A stretch of DNA of 64,000 nucleotides, from the NCBI RefSeq assembly GCF_002848345.1, contig NZ_CP025429.1, forward strand, positions 1,240,001-1,304,000, in the 5' to 3' direction. This document shows, in pieces, positions 55,887-64,000 of the stretch. Position 1 is the first letter of the stretch. Each line of letters starts with the position of its first letter. Below the pieces are notes generated by a model. The model had not been told where the DNA came from and did no database searches. It was given only the letters and a program-made list of their open reading frames with translations. The DNA is from Chromobacterium sp. ATCC 53434. GTDB lineage: Bacteria > Pseudomonadota > Gammaproteobacteria > Burkholderiales > Chromobacteriaceae. The position numbers and the translations under genes were made by a program.

Positions 55887-56789
55887 ATGGAAATCTATCA
55901 GTTGCGGACCTTTGTCACCGTGGCGCAGCAGGGCCACCTGACGCAGGCGGCCGAACTGTTGCACTTGTCGCAGCCGGCGGTGACGGCGCAGATCAAGGCG
56001 CTGGAGGAAGAAGTGGGCATGCAGTTGTTCGAGCGCAGCGCCGGCGGCGTCCGGCTGACCCGGGCCGGACAGGAGCTGTTGCCGGAGGCCCAGGGCGTCT
56101 TGGGCGCCGCGCGGGACATCATCAACCACGCCAAGCGGCTCAAGGGCCAGCTCGCCGGCCAGGCCCGGATAGGCGTCAGCCTGATGCCGGACATCCTGAG
56201 GCTGGGACCGTGGGTGGCGGCGCTGGTCGACGCCTATCCGCTGCTGGAGGTGCAGCTGACCCATGGCGTATCCGTCGATGTGCTGAACCTGGTGCGCAAG
56301 AAGGAGCTGGACGCCGGTTTTTATCTGGGCAAGAACCCCTATATGAATGTCAGCACCGTGCCGCTGCGGACGCTGGATTTTCGCGTCGCCTTGCCGGCGG
56401 CCTGGGCCGGGCAGCTGGACGGCGGCAGGCTGAAGGAGCTGGGCAAGCTGCCGTGGGTAGGGGTGTCGCAGTTTTCCAGCTTGTCCAAAATCACGTCCGA
56501 GCTGTGGCGGGAACTGAATATCTCGCCTAAAAAGGTGGCGGAGAGCGACCACTTGTCGGTGATGCTGGAGCTGGTCGCCGCCGGCGTCGGCGTGGCGCTG
56601 GTGCGCGAGGAAGAGGCCTTGGCCTGGCAGGCCGACGGCCGCATCTGGCTGGTGCCGGAATTGCGCCGCAGCGCCGATCTGCAGTTTGTCTATCCGGCTG
56701 ACCGGGCGGGCGACCCGGTGCTGGAAACCTTGTTGCGGGAGTTGCTTGCGGTATGGGCTCCGTCCTGTCCGCAGCCTGTCGTCGCCTGA
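55887..56789 (+). CDS. LysR-family transcriptional regulator
   Basis: A 300-residue regulator. The winged helix-turn-helix is MEIYQLRTFVTVAQQGHLTQAAELLHLSQPAVTAQIKALEEEVG, with a linker helix and a periplasmic-binding-like effector domain (ARIGVSLMPDILRLGP, LMLELVAAGVGVALVREEE). The target is unknown; it could control the adjacent enoyl-CoA hydratase or the downstream gene. Same strand as both. Confidence 0.93.
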   Translation: MEIYQLRTFVTVAQQGHLTQAAELLHLSQPAVTAQIKALEEEVGMQLFERSAGGVRLTRAGQELLPEAQGVLGAARDIINHAKRLKGQLAGQARIGVSLMPDILRLGPWVAALVDAYPLLEVQLTHGVSVDVLNLVRKKELDAGFYLGKNPYMNVSTVPLRTLDFRVALPAAWAGQLDGGRLKELGKLPWVGVSQFSSLSKITSELWRELNISPKKVAESDHLSVMLELVAAGVGVALVREEEALAWQADGRIWLVPELRRSADLQFVYPADRAGDPVLETLLRELLAVWAPSCPQPVVA

Positions 56790-56821
56790 GGCGCGAGCGC
56801 GCCGCCTGTTGAGGAGGCCAT

Positions 56822-57277
56822 ATGGCCAGTTGGATCGTGGGTGCGGTGGAAAATTATTGCGGAGTGGTGGAAAGCGGGCAGCGGCGCTGGCTGGAGGCGC
56901 AGCAGGATGCCTGTATCGCGTGGCTGGCTTCGCTGGCGCCGAAATTTCCGTTGTCGGAAGGCGAGATGGAAAAGCGGATAGACGGCGGCCTGCTGGTGGG
57001 GGCGGCGCTGTGGCAGGCCCAGGCCGACACCCAACGGGAACTGATGCTGGCGACGGAGAAGCTGTGGACCGAGATGGGGCGCTGTATCGCGCGGCAGTGG
57101 CCCGATGACGGCTCGGCGCCGATCGCCGCGGTGCGCCAGGCGCTGGAAGTGGGTTGCGCCTCCGGCGCGGCGCTGTCCAAGGCGTCGCGGCAGGCGGGAC
57201 ATTTCGCCGCCACCAATTTTTCCGGCATTCCGCTGAAGGCCACCCGCGATGTGAGGCGGGTACTGCAACAGTCCTAG
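56822..57277 (+). CDS. Hypothetical helical protein (phasin-like?)
   Basis: A 151-residue soluble protein predicted mostly helical (ENYCGVVESGQRRWLEAQQDACIAWL, LVGAALWQAQADTQRELMLATEKLWTEMG, ALSKASRQAGHFAATNF). The pattern of long amphipathic helices and the last segment recall phasins, but similarity is too weak to assert. GAGGAGG lies before ATG 56822, so expression is likely. It follows the LysR gene by 32 bases. Confidence 0.6.
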   Translation: MASWIVGAVENYCGVVESGQRRWLEAQQDACIAWLASLAPKFPLSEGEMEKRIDGGLLVGAALWQAQADTQRELMLATEKLWTEMGRCIARQWPDDGSAPIAAVRQALEVGCASGAALSKASRQAGHFAATNFSGIPLKATRDVRRVLQQS

Positions 57278-57360
57278 CCGGTTTGCGGCGCATTCACAGG
57301 CGTCGCGCATGGTATGCTGTCCGCATCGACCGTGTCGCGGTCATGAACGGAACGCGTGCC

Positions 57361-57777
57361 ATGCAAATCCGCGGCGCCTGCCATTGCGGCAATATTTCCT
57401 TCGACCTCTATTGGCCTGACGGCGCCGTCATTCCCGCCCGCCGTTGCGATTGCGGCTTCTGCCGCAAGCACGGCGGCGTCTGGACCGCCTCTCCCGCGGC
57501 CCGGCTGACGGTGGCGCTGCGCGATCCGCAACGGGTGTCACATTATCGCTTCGGCACCGGCACCGCCGACTTCCACATCTGTTCCGATTGCGGCGTCGCG
57601 CCGTTGGTCACCAGCGAGATCGGCGGCCGGCTGCACGCCGTGGTCAGCGTCAACGCTTTCGATACGCCGGATCTGCCGTTGGGCGAGACGGCCGACGTGT
57701 CGTTCGACGGCGAGAGCGAAGCCGACAGGCTGGCGCGGCGCGGCCGCAACTGGATCGCCGACGTCGGTTTCGTCTGA
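57361..57777 (+). CDS. GFA/CENP-V family zinc protein
   Basis: A 138-residue protein of the glutathione-dependent formaldehyde-activating (GFA)-like fold. Zinc ligands occur as GACHCGNISF, RRCDCGFCRKHGGVW and HICSDCGVAP, in the family order CxC, CxxC and CxxC. Reaction unknown; many members are not formaldehyde enzymes. Start ATG 57361 or ATG 57343. Confidence 0.88.
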   Translation: MQIRGACHCGNISFDLYWPDGAVIPARRCDCGFCRKHGGVWTASPAARLTVALRDPQRVSHYRFGTGTADFHICSDCGVAPLVTSEIGGRLHAVVSVNAFDTPDLPLGETADVSFDGESEADRLARRGRNWIADVGFV

Positions 57778-57846
57778 TTTCCCGGCCGAGGTCCGCCCGC
57801 AGGGGCCGCCATCGGCAACCGGTTTTCCCAATGATGGAGAAGCGCC

Positions 57847-58482
57847 ATGAAACTGATAGGCATGCTGGACTCCCCCTACGTCCGTCGCGTCGCGATTTCC
57901 CTGCAATTGCTGGACCTTCCATTCGAGCACCAGCCCTTGTCGGTGTTCAGCGCATTCGACCGTTTCCGCGAGATCAATCCGGTGGTGAAGGCGCCGACGC
58001 TGGTTTGCGATGACGGGACGGTGCTGATGGATTCCACGTTGATCCTGCAGTACGCCGAAGCCGTCGCGCCGGGGCGCAGCCTGTTGCCATCGAAACCGCG
58101 GTGTTTGCTGCGGAGCCTGCGGGTGACGGGGTTGGCGTTGGCAGCCTGCGAGAAGAGCGTGCAGATCGTCTACGAGCGCAAGCTGCGTCCTGAAGACGCG
58201 CGTTACCAGCCCTGGCTGGAGCGGATAGGCGGCCAGCTGCTGTCCGCCTACGACGAATTGGAGCATGAGTTCGCGTCTAGCTGGCCGGACATCGATGGCG
58301 GCGCCATCGATCAGGCCGCGCTGAGCACCGCCGTCGCCTGGCATTTCAGCCGGAGGATGGCGGCGGACATCGTGCCGGAGGACAGATATCCGGCGCTGGC
58401 CGCCTTGTCCGCCCGGGCCGAGGCCTTGGCGGCGTTCCGTTCGGCGCCGTTCGGCGATGGCATGTGGCGAGCTGCCCGCTGA
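57847..58482 (+). CDS. Glutathione S-transferase family protein
   Basis: A 211-residue GST-fold protein. The N-terminal thioredoxin-like domain has MKLIGMLDSPYVRRVAISLQLLDLPFEHQPL and VVKAPTLVCDDGTVLMDSTLILQYAE, with the cis-Pro and the glutathione-binding (D/E)ST motif. The helical C-terminal domain is complete. Ser9 or Tyr11 could be catalytic. Substrate unknown. Confidence 0.9.
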   Translation: MKLIGMLDSPYVRRVAISLQLLDLPFEHQPLSVFSAFDRFREINPVVKAPTLVCDDGTVLMDSTLILQYAEAVAPGRSLLPSKPRCLLRSLRVTGLALAACEKSVQIVYERKLRPEDARYQPWLERIGGQLLSAYDELEHEFASSWPDIDGGAIDQAALSTAVAWHFSRRMAADIVPEDRYPALAALSARAEALAAFRSAPFGDGMWRAAR

Positions 58483-58507
58483 AGCCAGCCGGGAGCGGGA
58501 ACAAAAA

Positions 58508-58541
58508 AACGCCGCCGCATTCTCTCGGATGCGGCGGCGTT
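58508..58541. terminator. Bidirectional hairpin terminator
   Basis: AACGCCGCCGCAT (58508-58520) pairs perfectly with ATGCGGCGGCGTT (58529-58541), preceded by an A-run, serving the convergent GST and cytochrome genes. Confidence 0.78.
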
Positions 58542-58561
58542 GTCGTTGCGCTTGGGCGGGT

Positions 58562-59797
58562 TTACTTCGGATGCGCGCCGTCGGCCACGATGCCGCGCAC
58601 CTTGGCCACGTCGCCGGCGGCCACCGGGCTGGCGGCGTTGCCCCAGCTCTGGCGCATATAGGTGAGCACGTCGGCCACTTCCTGGTCGCTCATCTGCTGG
58701 GCGTAGCCCGGCATGCTGTATTCCCAGGCCAGGTGGCGGGTGCGGGCGTTGACGCCGCCTTCCAGCACCACGCGGATCAGCGAGGTGGCGTCGCGCGCCA
58801 TCACCGCCGAGCTGCCGGCCAGCGCCGGCACCACCTTGTCATGCCCCTGGCCGTTGGCCTGGTGGCAGGTGGCGCAGTTCTCGAAGAACAGCGTGGCGCC
58901 GGTGCGCACCGGGGCGATATCGGCCGCTCCCGCGCCGGGCAGGCTCTTCAGATAGACGGCGATCGCCGACAGGTCGGCGGCGTTGATGTGCTGGCTGCTG
59001 TAGTGCACCACTTCCGCCATCGGGCCAAAGGCCGCGGTGTAGCGGTTGCGGCCGGTTTGCAGGTATTGCACCAGCTCATCGGCCGACCAGCCGCCCAGGC
59101 CTTCGCGCGCGTCGCCGGTCAGGTTGCCGGCGTACCAGCCGGCCAGCTGCGCGCCGCTCAGATAGCCGGGCTTCTTCTCGCTCAACGCCACTTCCTGGAA
59201 GGCGACGCCGCGCGGGGTGTGGCAGGTGCCGCAGTGGGCCATGCCTTGCACCAGATAGGCGCCGCGGTTCCATTCGGCGCTCTTGCCGGCGTCCGGCTGG
59301 TAGCGGCTGTCGTCATGGAACATCCAGCGCCACAGCGTCAGCGGCCAGCGCATCGACAGCGGCCAGGGAATGTCGCTGTCGCGGTTGGCCTGCTTCACCG
59401 GCGCTACGCCGTACATGAAGTAGGCGTACAGATCGCGCATGTCGTTGTCGTTGACGCGGGCGAACGAGGTGTAGGGCATGGCCGGATACAGCGAATGGCC
59501 TTCCTTGGCCACACCGCTGCGCAGCGCGCGGGCGAAGTCCTCGTAGCTGTAGTCGCCGATGCCGGTTTCCTTGTCCGGCGTGATGTTGGTGGAGTAGATC
59601 TTGCCCACCGGGGTGTCCATCGGCAGCCCGCCGGCGTTTTCCTTGCCGCCGGGCGCGCTGTGACAGGCGATGCAGTCCGACACGCGGGCGAGGTAGGCGC
59701 CGCGGCGCACGCTGTCGGTGTCGGCATGCGCCAGCGCGACGTTCGCCGCGCTGGCCAGCAGGGCCGCGAGACCCAGGGTTTTCATCAGTTTCATCAC
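58562..59797 (-). CDS. Three-heme cytochrome c subunit of a periplasmic dehydrogenase
   Basis: A 411-residue secreted cytochrome with a signal peptide (MMKLMKTLGLAALLASAANVALA). Three CxxCH haem motifs are visible: CIACHSAPGG, CGTCHTPRG and CATCHQANGQG, each followed by a distal Met segment. Length and spacing match the cytochrome subunits of membrane alcohol, aldehyde or gluconate dehydrogenases. It starts 10 bases after the spermidine-dehydrogenase-like flavoprotein on the same strand, so it is the likely electron acceptor. Confidence 0.94.
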   Translation of the reverse strand: MMKLMKTLGLAALLASAANVALAHADTDSVRRGAYLARVSDCIACHSAPGGKENAGGLPMDTPVGKIYSTNITPDKETGIGDYSYEDFARALRSGVAKEGHSLYPAMPYTSFARVNDNDMRDLYAYFMYGVAPVKQANRDSDIPWPLSMRWPLTLWRWMFHDDSRYQPDAGKSAEWNRGAYLVQGMAHCGTCHTPRGVAFQEVALSEKKPGYLSGAQLAGWYAGNLTGDAREGLGGWSADELVQYLQTGRNRYTAAFGPMAEVVHYSSQHINAADLSAIAVYLKSLPGAGAADIAPVRTGATLFFENCATCHQANGQGHDKVVPALAGSSAVMARDATSLIRVVLEGGVNARTRHLAWEYSMPGYAQQMSDQEVADVLTYMRQSWGNAASPVAAGDVAKVRGIVADGAHPK

Positions 59798-59807
59798 GGT
59801 GTCCCTG

Positions 59808-61685
59808 TTAGCTCAACTCATTGACGGCGCGCCATGCCTGGTCGATGGCGGCGTGGGTGTACGGGTTCCAGTCGGAGTCGGAATTGGCGATCGCCACCTT
59901 GCCGGCCGGACGGCGGGCGGTGGCGATGATGCGTTTGGACTCTTCTTCGTCGTCGTACATCGAGTTGAGGAAGTAGGAATAGCCATGCGACCAGCGGTTG
60001 ACCGTGATGGCCGCGATGTCGCGCTTGTGATCGAAGCCGACGGGGCCGAGGATGCGCTGCAGCTGGTCGCGGATCATGCTCTCGTGTTCGGAGAACGGCA
60101 TGGCCAGCAGCTTGGCGCGACCCATCTTCCATTGGGTGCGCGGATCCAGATTGGAGCCGGCGATGGTGGGCACGTAGACCATGTGCAGGCACATCGGCTC
60201 GGACGGTTTGCGCGGATGCTGGTAGCCGCCGATGTCCACCGGGTAGTCCATCTTGATGCGGCTGTACGGCATCGACGGACAGTACAGCTCGTGCACGCCC
60301 AGCTTCATGAAGCTGTCCCAGTTCTTCAACACCACCTTGGTGTAGACCAGCGGCGCCTTGACGTTCATCGCCAGCGCCTGTTTTTGGTCGTTTTCCAGCT
60401 CCGGCATGATGTGCGGGATCATCATGTTGTAACAGGCCATCACCACGTGGCGGCCCTGCACGCGGTGCAGCCTGCCGCCCTTGTCCAGGTAGCCGACGTC
60501 CACCGGTCCCTTGGCGTTTTCCACGCGCACCACGGTGCTGTTCAGCCGCAGCCGAACCGGGTTTTCCGCCAGGTCCAGCTTGCTGTAGTCGAAGCGGGCC
60601 AGCACGATGTCGTTCATGTCCTTGCCCGGCGCCACCTGTGGGATCATCTTGCGCACCAGGAGGCGGGCGATGGACGCGTTGCCGTCCGGGAAGTGGTAGA
60701 TGTACGGGTCGCGCAGTTCGGCTTCCGCCTCGGCGCTGATCTTGCCCAGGCCGGCCACGCCGTGGAAGCCCGGCAGGTCCAGGTTGCGCGCGTCCAGCGC
60801 CGGCAGGCCGTCGATGCCCACCGCCTGGAAGTCGTTGCTGCGCGACTGGAAGAAGCGGATCGCGGTGGCGCTGAGGCCGACGTGGCGCGACAGATAGGTG
60901 CTGTAGCTGATCTTGGCCAGATAGGCTTCGCGCTTGTTCTTGGGCATGTCGCCCAGATAGTCGCGGGTGCTGGTGTGCAGGGCGATCAGCGCGTCGCGGT
61001 CCTTTTTCGACATCGGGAAGTCGTTGATGAAGTCGCGGATCGGGCGCGCGTTCAGACGCTTGGGATCGATGTCGTCCGCCACCTGCAGATAGGGGTCGCC
61101 GCCCACGGTCTTGTCGACGCCGAAGTCTTCCTTGTTGAAGAACACGCCGCGCGACAGCTTGAGATCGGGGTAGAAATTGCGGTGGAAGTGGCTGGCCAGG
61201 CCATCGATGTCGATGGTCAGTTCCTTCATCAGCGCCAGCGCTTCCTTGCTGAACACGTGTTTGGGCGATTGCAGCGACTCGGTGCCGCCGTAGCCCAGCA
61301 TCAGGCGATCGCCGACCTTGAACTCGTTGCGCTTGGCGTGGCCGCCGAAGTCGTCGTGGTTGTCCAGGATCAGCACCTTGGCCTGAGGATGCTTCTTGCG
61401 GTAGTAATGCGCGGCCGCTAGGCCGCTGATGCCGCCGCCGACCACCACCAGGTCGTAATGCTCTTCCACCTTGGCGCCGCCCAGGTTGAACGCGTGGTGG
61501 GCGCGGCCCAGCTTGTGGGCGTTCTCGAAGGAGCCGTCATGGTTGCCGCGCAGTCCGGTGAGCGAAGGCGGGTAGTAGCTGGCGCTGATCTGTCGGGGGG
61601 CGGCACGGAGGATTTCCAGCGGAGTGAGCCCGGCAGCCACCGTCAGCGCAAAACCGTTGAGGAAATCTCGTCGGGTAATGGACAT
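59808..61685 (-). CDS. Spermidine-dehydrogenase-like FAD oxidoreductase (Tat-exported)
   Basis: A 625-residue flavoprotein with a twin-arginine signal (MSITRRDFLNGFALTVAAG). The mature chain opens with YYPPSLTGLRGNHDGSFENAHKLG and then the FAD dinucleotide-binding fold YDLVVVGGGISGLAAAHYYRKKHP with DNHDDFGGHAKRNEF. These features and the length match my recollection of Pseudomonas spermidine dehydrogenase SpdH, a periplasmic haem-flavoprotein. The C-terminal NSDSDWNPYTHAAIDQAW closes the FAD domain. It probably oxidises polyamines and passes electrons to the three-heme cytochrome c encoded downstream. Confidence 0.85.
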   Translation of the reverse strand: MSITRRDFLNGFALTVAAGLTPLEILRAAPRQISASYYPPSLTGLRGNHDGSFENAHKLGRAHHAFNLGGAKVEEHYDLVVVGGGISGLAAAHYYRKKHPQAKVLILDNHDDFGGHAKRNEFKVGDRLMLGYGGTESLQSPKHVFSKEALALMKELTIDIDGLASHFHRNFYPDLKLSRGVFFNKEDFGVDKTVGGDPYLQVADDIDPKRLNARPIRDFINDFPMSKKDRDALIALHTSTRDYLGDMPKNKREAYLAKISYSTYLSRHVGLSATAIRFFQSRSNDFQAVGIDGLPALDARNLDLPGFHGVAGLGKISAEAEAELRDPYIYHFPDGNASIARLLVRKMIPQVAPGKDMNDIVLARFDYSKLDLAENPVRLRLNSTVVRVENAKGPVDVGYLDKGGRLHRVQGRHVVMACYNMMIPHIMPELENDQKQALAMNVKAPLVYTKVVLKNWDSFMKLGVHELYCPSMPYSRIKMDYPVDIGGYQHPRKPSEPMCLHMVYVPTIAGSNLDPRTQWKMGRAKLLAMPFSEHESMIRDQLQRILGPVGFDHKRDIAAITVNRWSHGYSYFLNSMYDDEEESKRIIATARRPAGKVAIANSDSDWNPYTHAAIDQAWRAVNELS

Positions 61686-61890
61686 GGCTTTTCCTGTGTT
61701 GTTGTTGGAATAAACCAGCAGCCTCTGCGTGCTGTCTGGTGTTCCATTATAACAAATTGTGAAAATTGTTAATTTTTATGCTGCGGGAATGAATGGGTCT
61801 GCAATGCATCGGCGAAGCGATAGGGAGGATGCGGACAGGCCCGGCTGAGTCGGGCCTGTCTTACATGCCATCTGCAAGTGCCGGGCGGCA
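61686..61890. other. Intergenic region upstream of the flavoprotein gene
   Basis: About 205 bases, AT-rich near 61745-61785. A hairpin GACAGGCCCG / CGGGCCTGTC lies at 61834-61860. No ORF is credible. Confidence 0.4.
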
Positions 61891-62165
61891 TCAGGCCTGG
61901 GCGATTTTCTTCTTCAGCAGGTTTGATGTCAGCATGGAGACGATAGCGCCGGCAGATAGCTGGGCAAGTGTTCCACCGCGTTGGGGACGGGCGACACGAA
62001 CACGCCGCGGTGGGCACCTTCAGTTGCATGCCGGAGGTCATGGAGATGGCGCGGGTCATCAGGTCTGACGGTCACCCGCGGGGGATCGCGGGCGAGAACG
62101 GAATGGCGCCTGGTGCCGTTCTGCGATGGGCAGGGAGCTCGCGGTGGTGAACGTGACGTGGGTTT
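61891..62165 (-). pseudogene. Remnant of a PTS fructose IIBC gene (fruA 3' end)
   Basis: Reading the minus strand in shifting frames gives pieces of the IIC domain end: a TxGAIPF..PR segment (about 62125-62080), a GMQLKVPH/RGVFVSPVPNAVEHLPSYLPA segment (about 62035-61935) and SAGAIVSMLTSNLLKKKIAQA ending at TGA 61891-61893. These resemble the FruA sequence ITEGAIPFAA..., ..APHGGIFV..NAV..Y..AL.AG..VS.L...LLKK. At least two frameshifts separate the pieces and the rest of the gene is absent. It is a decayed fragment, probably left by a deletion at the edge of the polysaccharide locus. Confidence 0.65.
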
Positions 62166-62928
62166 GAGCCTTGGAGGATTGCCATGTGATCGTGGGTGGA
62201 TATGGCATGCAACAGGTCATATCCGCCTTTTGCGTTTCGTTCAGGTTGAACGTGTTGGATGCGAGATTTGAGCGGGAGGCCGGCGATGGGGCTGATGGCC
62301 TGCGGCAGGCCCGCTCGGTGTGTCGGAGGAAGAGCCGCGCGTTCGTTGTGATTGCTTTGGGTCATGGTGATGATCGCCATTTCATCTGGGACTACAATGG
62401 AATTTGTTGCAACTGTGATTGTCCAATTGCCAGCAGCATATTGCTTGTCGCAGAAGGTTTAAATCGACTCGGCGCTGTCATGCTGAACGATTCCGCAGGA
62501 GCGGGAGGGATTGAAAAAACATTGACATTAAGGTTACCATTCCGTCCGGGCGGGATGGCAGCATGGTTTTTTGCGGTGCGACTTCACGCCGTGTGCCTGC
62601 TTAATCCGAAGCTGCACATACTTGACGGATCGACGCTTGCTGGAACGTCTCTCGAGTACGGGACATGGATGAGCTGTGCTCTGTTATGAATGCCTTGAGC
62701 TTGCATCCGCGTTGAGGTGGAAGATAGAGAGCATGTCCCGTGTTTCGTCAGGCAAGAAGCAAAGGCTTTCACTACCTGCTTTTATAGAGACTTTTGCCAC
62801 TTTTTTTCAAAATAAAGTCCTTGCACCCTCCACTGGGTGCGCACTCCGTTGGCGGAGTCGTTGTGTCGAAGGTTGGCAAAGCGAATTCGTGTTTTTGTTA
62901 AATCTTAATAAAGAGCACTGCTTGGGTT
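62166..62928. other. Gene-poor transition to the polysaccharide locus
   Basis: About 760 bases with no supported gene; several frames are open for up to 170 codons, but the products look random. GC content falls steadily toward the right. Small hairpins occur (GCACCC..GGGTGC at about 62823, ACTCCG..CGGAGT at about 62841). TTGACA is at 62522-62527 without a -10 box. I looked for an ops/JUMPstart element and found no exact match. Confidence 0.5.
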
Positions 62929-63705
62929 ATGCATTTGAAATCTCTTCGTGAAATTCCTTATGTGGACTTGGTTTTTAATCTGGTTCACAAAGAAATTAGG
63001 ACACGTTATTTTGGTGCAGCATTGGGATTTGCTTGGTCTCTTGGCTCCCCTTTGATAAATACATTGACTTATTGGGTGGTTTTTACCTGGATATTCCCCA
63101 ATAAAAATCCGAATTTTGCACTGTATCTGGTGACCGGAAATTTACACTGGATGTTGTTTACCCAAATTTCATCAAATAGCTGTGAATTATTGACGGGTGC
63201 GGGGGGCTTGATAAAAAAAATACGTTTCCCTAGAGTGCTTATTATTGCATCCGGCTTGTTGACGACATTCACGTTCTGGTTGTCCGCATTTGCTATCTAT
63301 ATGGTGCTGTACCCATTGTTGGGTGGAACATTTAGTATGGCGTGGTGGACTTATCCATTGGTTTTGCTGCCATATCTGATTTTTATTTGCGGTGTCGCCA
63401 TGTTTTTGTCGATTGGGCATGTGCTGTTCCGTGATTTAAAGCATATTGTTGATGTTGTTTTGCCATTGCTTTTTTGGTTGACTCCGATTGTATGGCATGT
63501 TGATTTGATTCATTCTGATAAGATGTTTTTGTTGAACTTCAACCCGCTCTTGCCTTTCATTCAAAGTTTTTCTCAGATATTCGTTTATGGGGAAATTCCG
63601 GCATTGCATATGTGGGTGAAAATTTATGTGATTGCTTTTGCTTCTCTTGCTGTCGGTGGTTATCTTTTCCGCTCGAAAGTAAATAAGTTGGTGGAGATTC
63701 TGTGA
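62929..63705 (+). CDS. wzm: O-antigen/capsule ABC transporter permease (Wzm-like)
   Basis: A 258-residue ABC-2 type membrane protein with six helices that exports polysaccharide across the inner membrane. Features: [64 protein letters not shown] and [24 protein letters not shown]. Start ATG 62929 is typical in length for Wzm/KpsM. GC content is much lower than the rest of the window, as is usual for O-antigen clusters. The stop overlaps the next start (TGATG). Confidence 0.9.
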   Translation: MHLKSLREIPYVDLVFNLVHKEIRTRYFGAALGFAWSLGSPLINTLTYWVVFTWIFPNKNPNFALYLVTGNLHWMLFTQISSNSCELLTGAGGLIKKIRFPRVLIIASGLLTTFTFWLSAFAIYMVLYPLLGGTFSMAWWTYPLVLLPYLIFICGVAMFLSIGHVLFRDLKHIVDVVLPLLFWLTPIVWHVDLIHSDKMFLLNFNPLLPFIQSFSQIFVYGEIPALHMWVKIYVIAFASLAVGGYLFRSKVNKLVEIL

Positions 63706-64000
63706 TGGCGATGGGTAAGGCAATTATTAGTATTGAGAATGTCAGTAAGCAATTTATTCTGCACCATAATGCAGGCGCAAGCTTGAAGCAAAAATTTGTA
63801 GGCTTGTTCAAGAAACGTTGGCGTTCTCACAAGGAACCTTTCCAAGCTCTTCATGATGTATCTTTTCAGTTGCATCCAGGAGAGTCGTTGGCTCTGCTGG
63901 GACATAATGGTTCCGGCAAGAGTACTTTGATGCAAATTATTGCAGGTATTTTGGAACCAACAAGCGGGAAAGTGGTTACCTCAGGTCGGATCGCACCACT
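63705..64000 (+). CDS. wzt: O-antigen ABC transporter ATPase (Wzt-like), 3' end outside window
   Basis: The first 98 residues of the exporter's ATPase. [12 protein letters not shown] leads to the Wzt/KpsT-type insertion ([17 protein letters not shown]) and the Walker A motif [16 protein letters not shown]. The gene runs off the right edge. ATG 63705 overlaps the wzm stop. Low GC, like wzm. Confidence 0.92.
   Translation, partial: MAMGKAIISIENVSKQFILHHNAGASLKQKFVGLFKKRWRSHKEPFQALHDVSFQLHPGESLALLGHNGSGKSTLMQIIAGILEPTSGKVVTSGRIAP

Noticed and set aside
62171..62689. A 172-codon plus-strand frame before wzm
   Set aside because: Composition looks random (many Cys, Met and His clusters), there is no ribosome-binding site, and it lies in the decayed border region.
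62800..62870. ops/JUMPstart element before the polysaccharide genes
   Set aside because: GGCGGAGTCGTTG only partly matches the ops core GGCGGTAG; not enough to call.

Overview
The window is a GC-rich bacterial chromosome segment, most likely from the Chromobacteriaceae (Chromobacterium or a close relative such as Aquitalea; Betaproteobacteria, Neisseriales). The call rests on the style of the 16S gene, a neisserial-type porin, the lipA-lipB-ybeD-dacA order, and betaproteobacterial families such as paired DUF2844/DUF3443. It is mostly core genome. Accessory signs appear only near the right end, where GC content drops sharply at the start of a polysaccharide-export locus.

Layout. 1-3.4 kb: an OmpR/EnvZ-type two-component pair, a candidate small RNA and a general porin. 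3.6-8.8 kb: a hexapeptide-repeat protein, then a minus-strand magnesium locus in which mgtA is preceded by two small genes for ACT/MgtC-C-terminal-like proteins. Those two genes each have a long leader containing a short acidic/proline-rich ORF (MPEEPEP..., MPEDPEPKP...) like the MgtL leader peptide of enteric mgtA. 8.9-14.4 kb: lipA-lipB-ybeD-dacA, then ilvA and a Gph/MupP-like phosphatase. 14.6-20.2 kb: a complete rRNA operon (16S, tRNA-Ile, tRNA-Ala, 23S, 5S) with promoter, boxA elements and terminator. 20.5-22.7 kb: an orphan CHASE-PAS histidine kinase. 22.7-31.4 kb: an arginine/glutamate block with an ArgR-type AraC regulator, a basic amino-acid ABC transporter (one permease has an in-frame amber stop; no ATPase gene is present) and the 180-kDa-type NAD-glutamate dehydrogenase, preceded by two TGTCGC-N8-AA ArgR-like sites. 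31.6-42.2 kb: 5'-nucleotidase lipoprotein, diguanylate cyclase, dut, coaBC, radC, small hypotheticals, the DUF2844/DUF3443 pair, a flavin-reductase-like protein and tyrS. 42.4-49.7 kb: cytochrome b561, a dsbD-tlpA-dsbG operon divergent from a two-component pair, and two tandem cytochrome c' genes. 49.8-53.9 kb: a compact zinc operon zur-COG0523 GTPase-His-rich small membrane protein-znuCBA with a Zur-box-like palindrome in front. 53.9-61.7 kb: a TauE/UreH-like membrane protein, enoyl-CoA hydratase, LysR regulator, small enzymes, and a spermidine-dehydrogenase-like flavoprotein with a three-heme cytochrome c. 61.9-62.2 kb: the decayed 3' end of a fructose PTS gene. 62.9-64 kb: the Wzm/Wzt O-antigen ABC exporter, cut by the window end.

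The most notable feature is the magnesium locus (about 4.2-8.8 kb). It appears to combine a P-type Mg2+ pump, two free-standing ACT-like partners and serial leader-peptide control, with the first leader ORF ending inside a stem-loop. Second are the zinc operon with its tiny His-rich membrane protein, and the arginine block with a broken permease gene. All functional statements come from reading the sequence and from recalled family knowledge; no database search was run.
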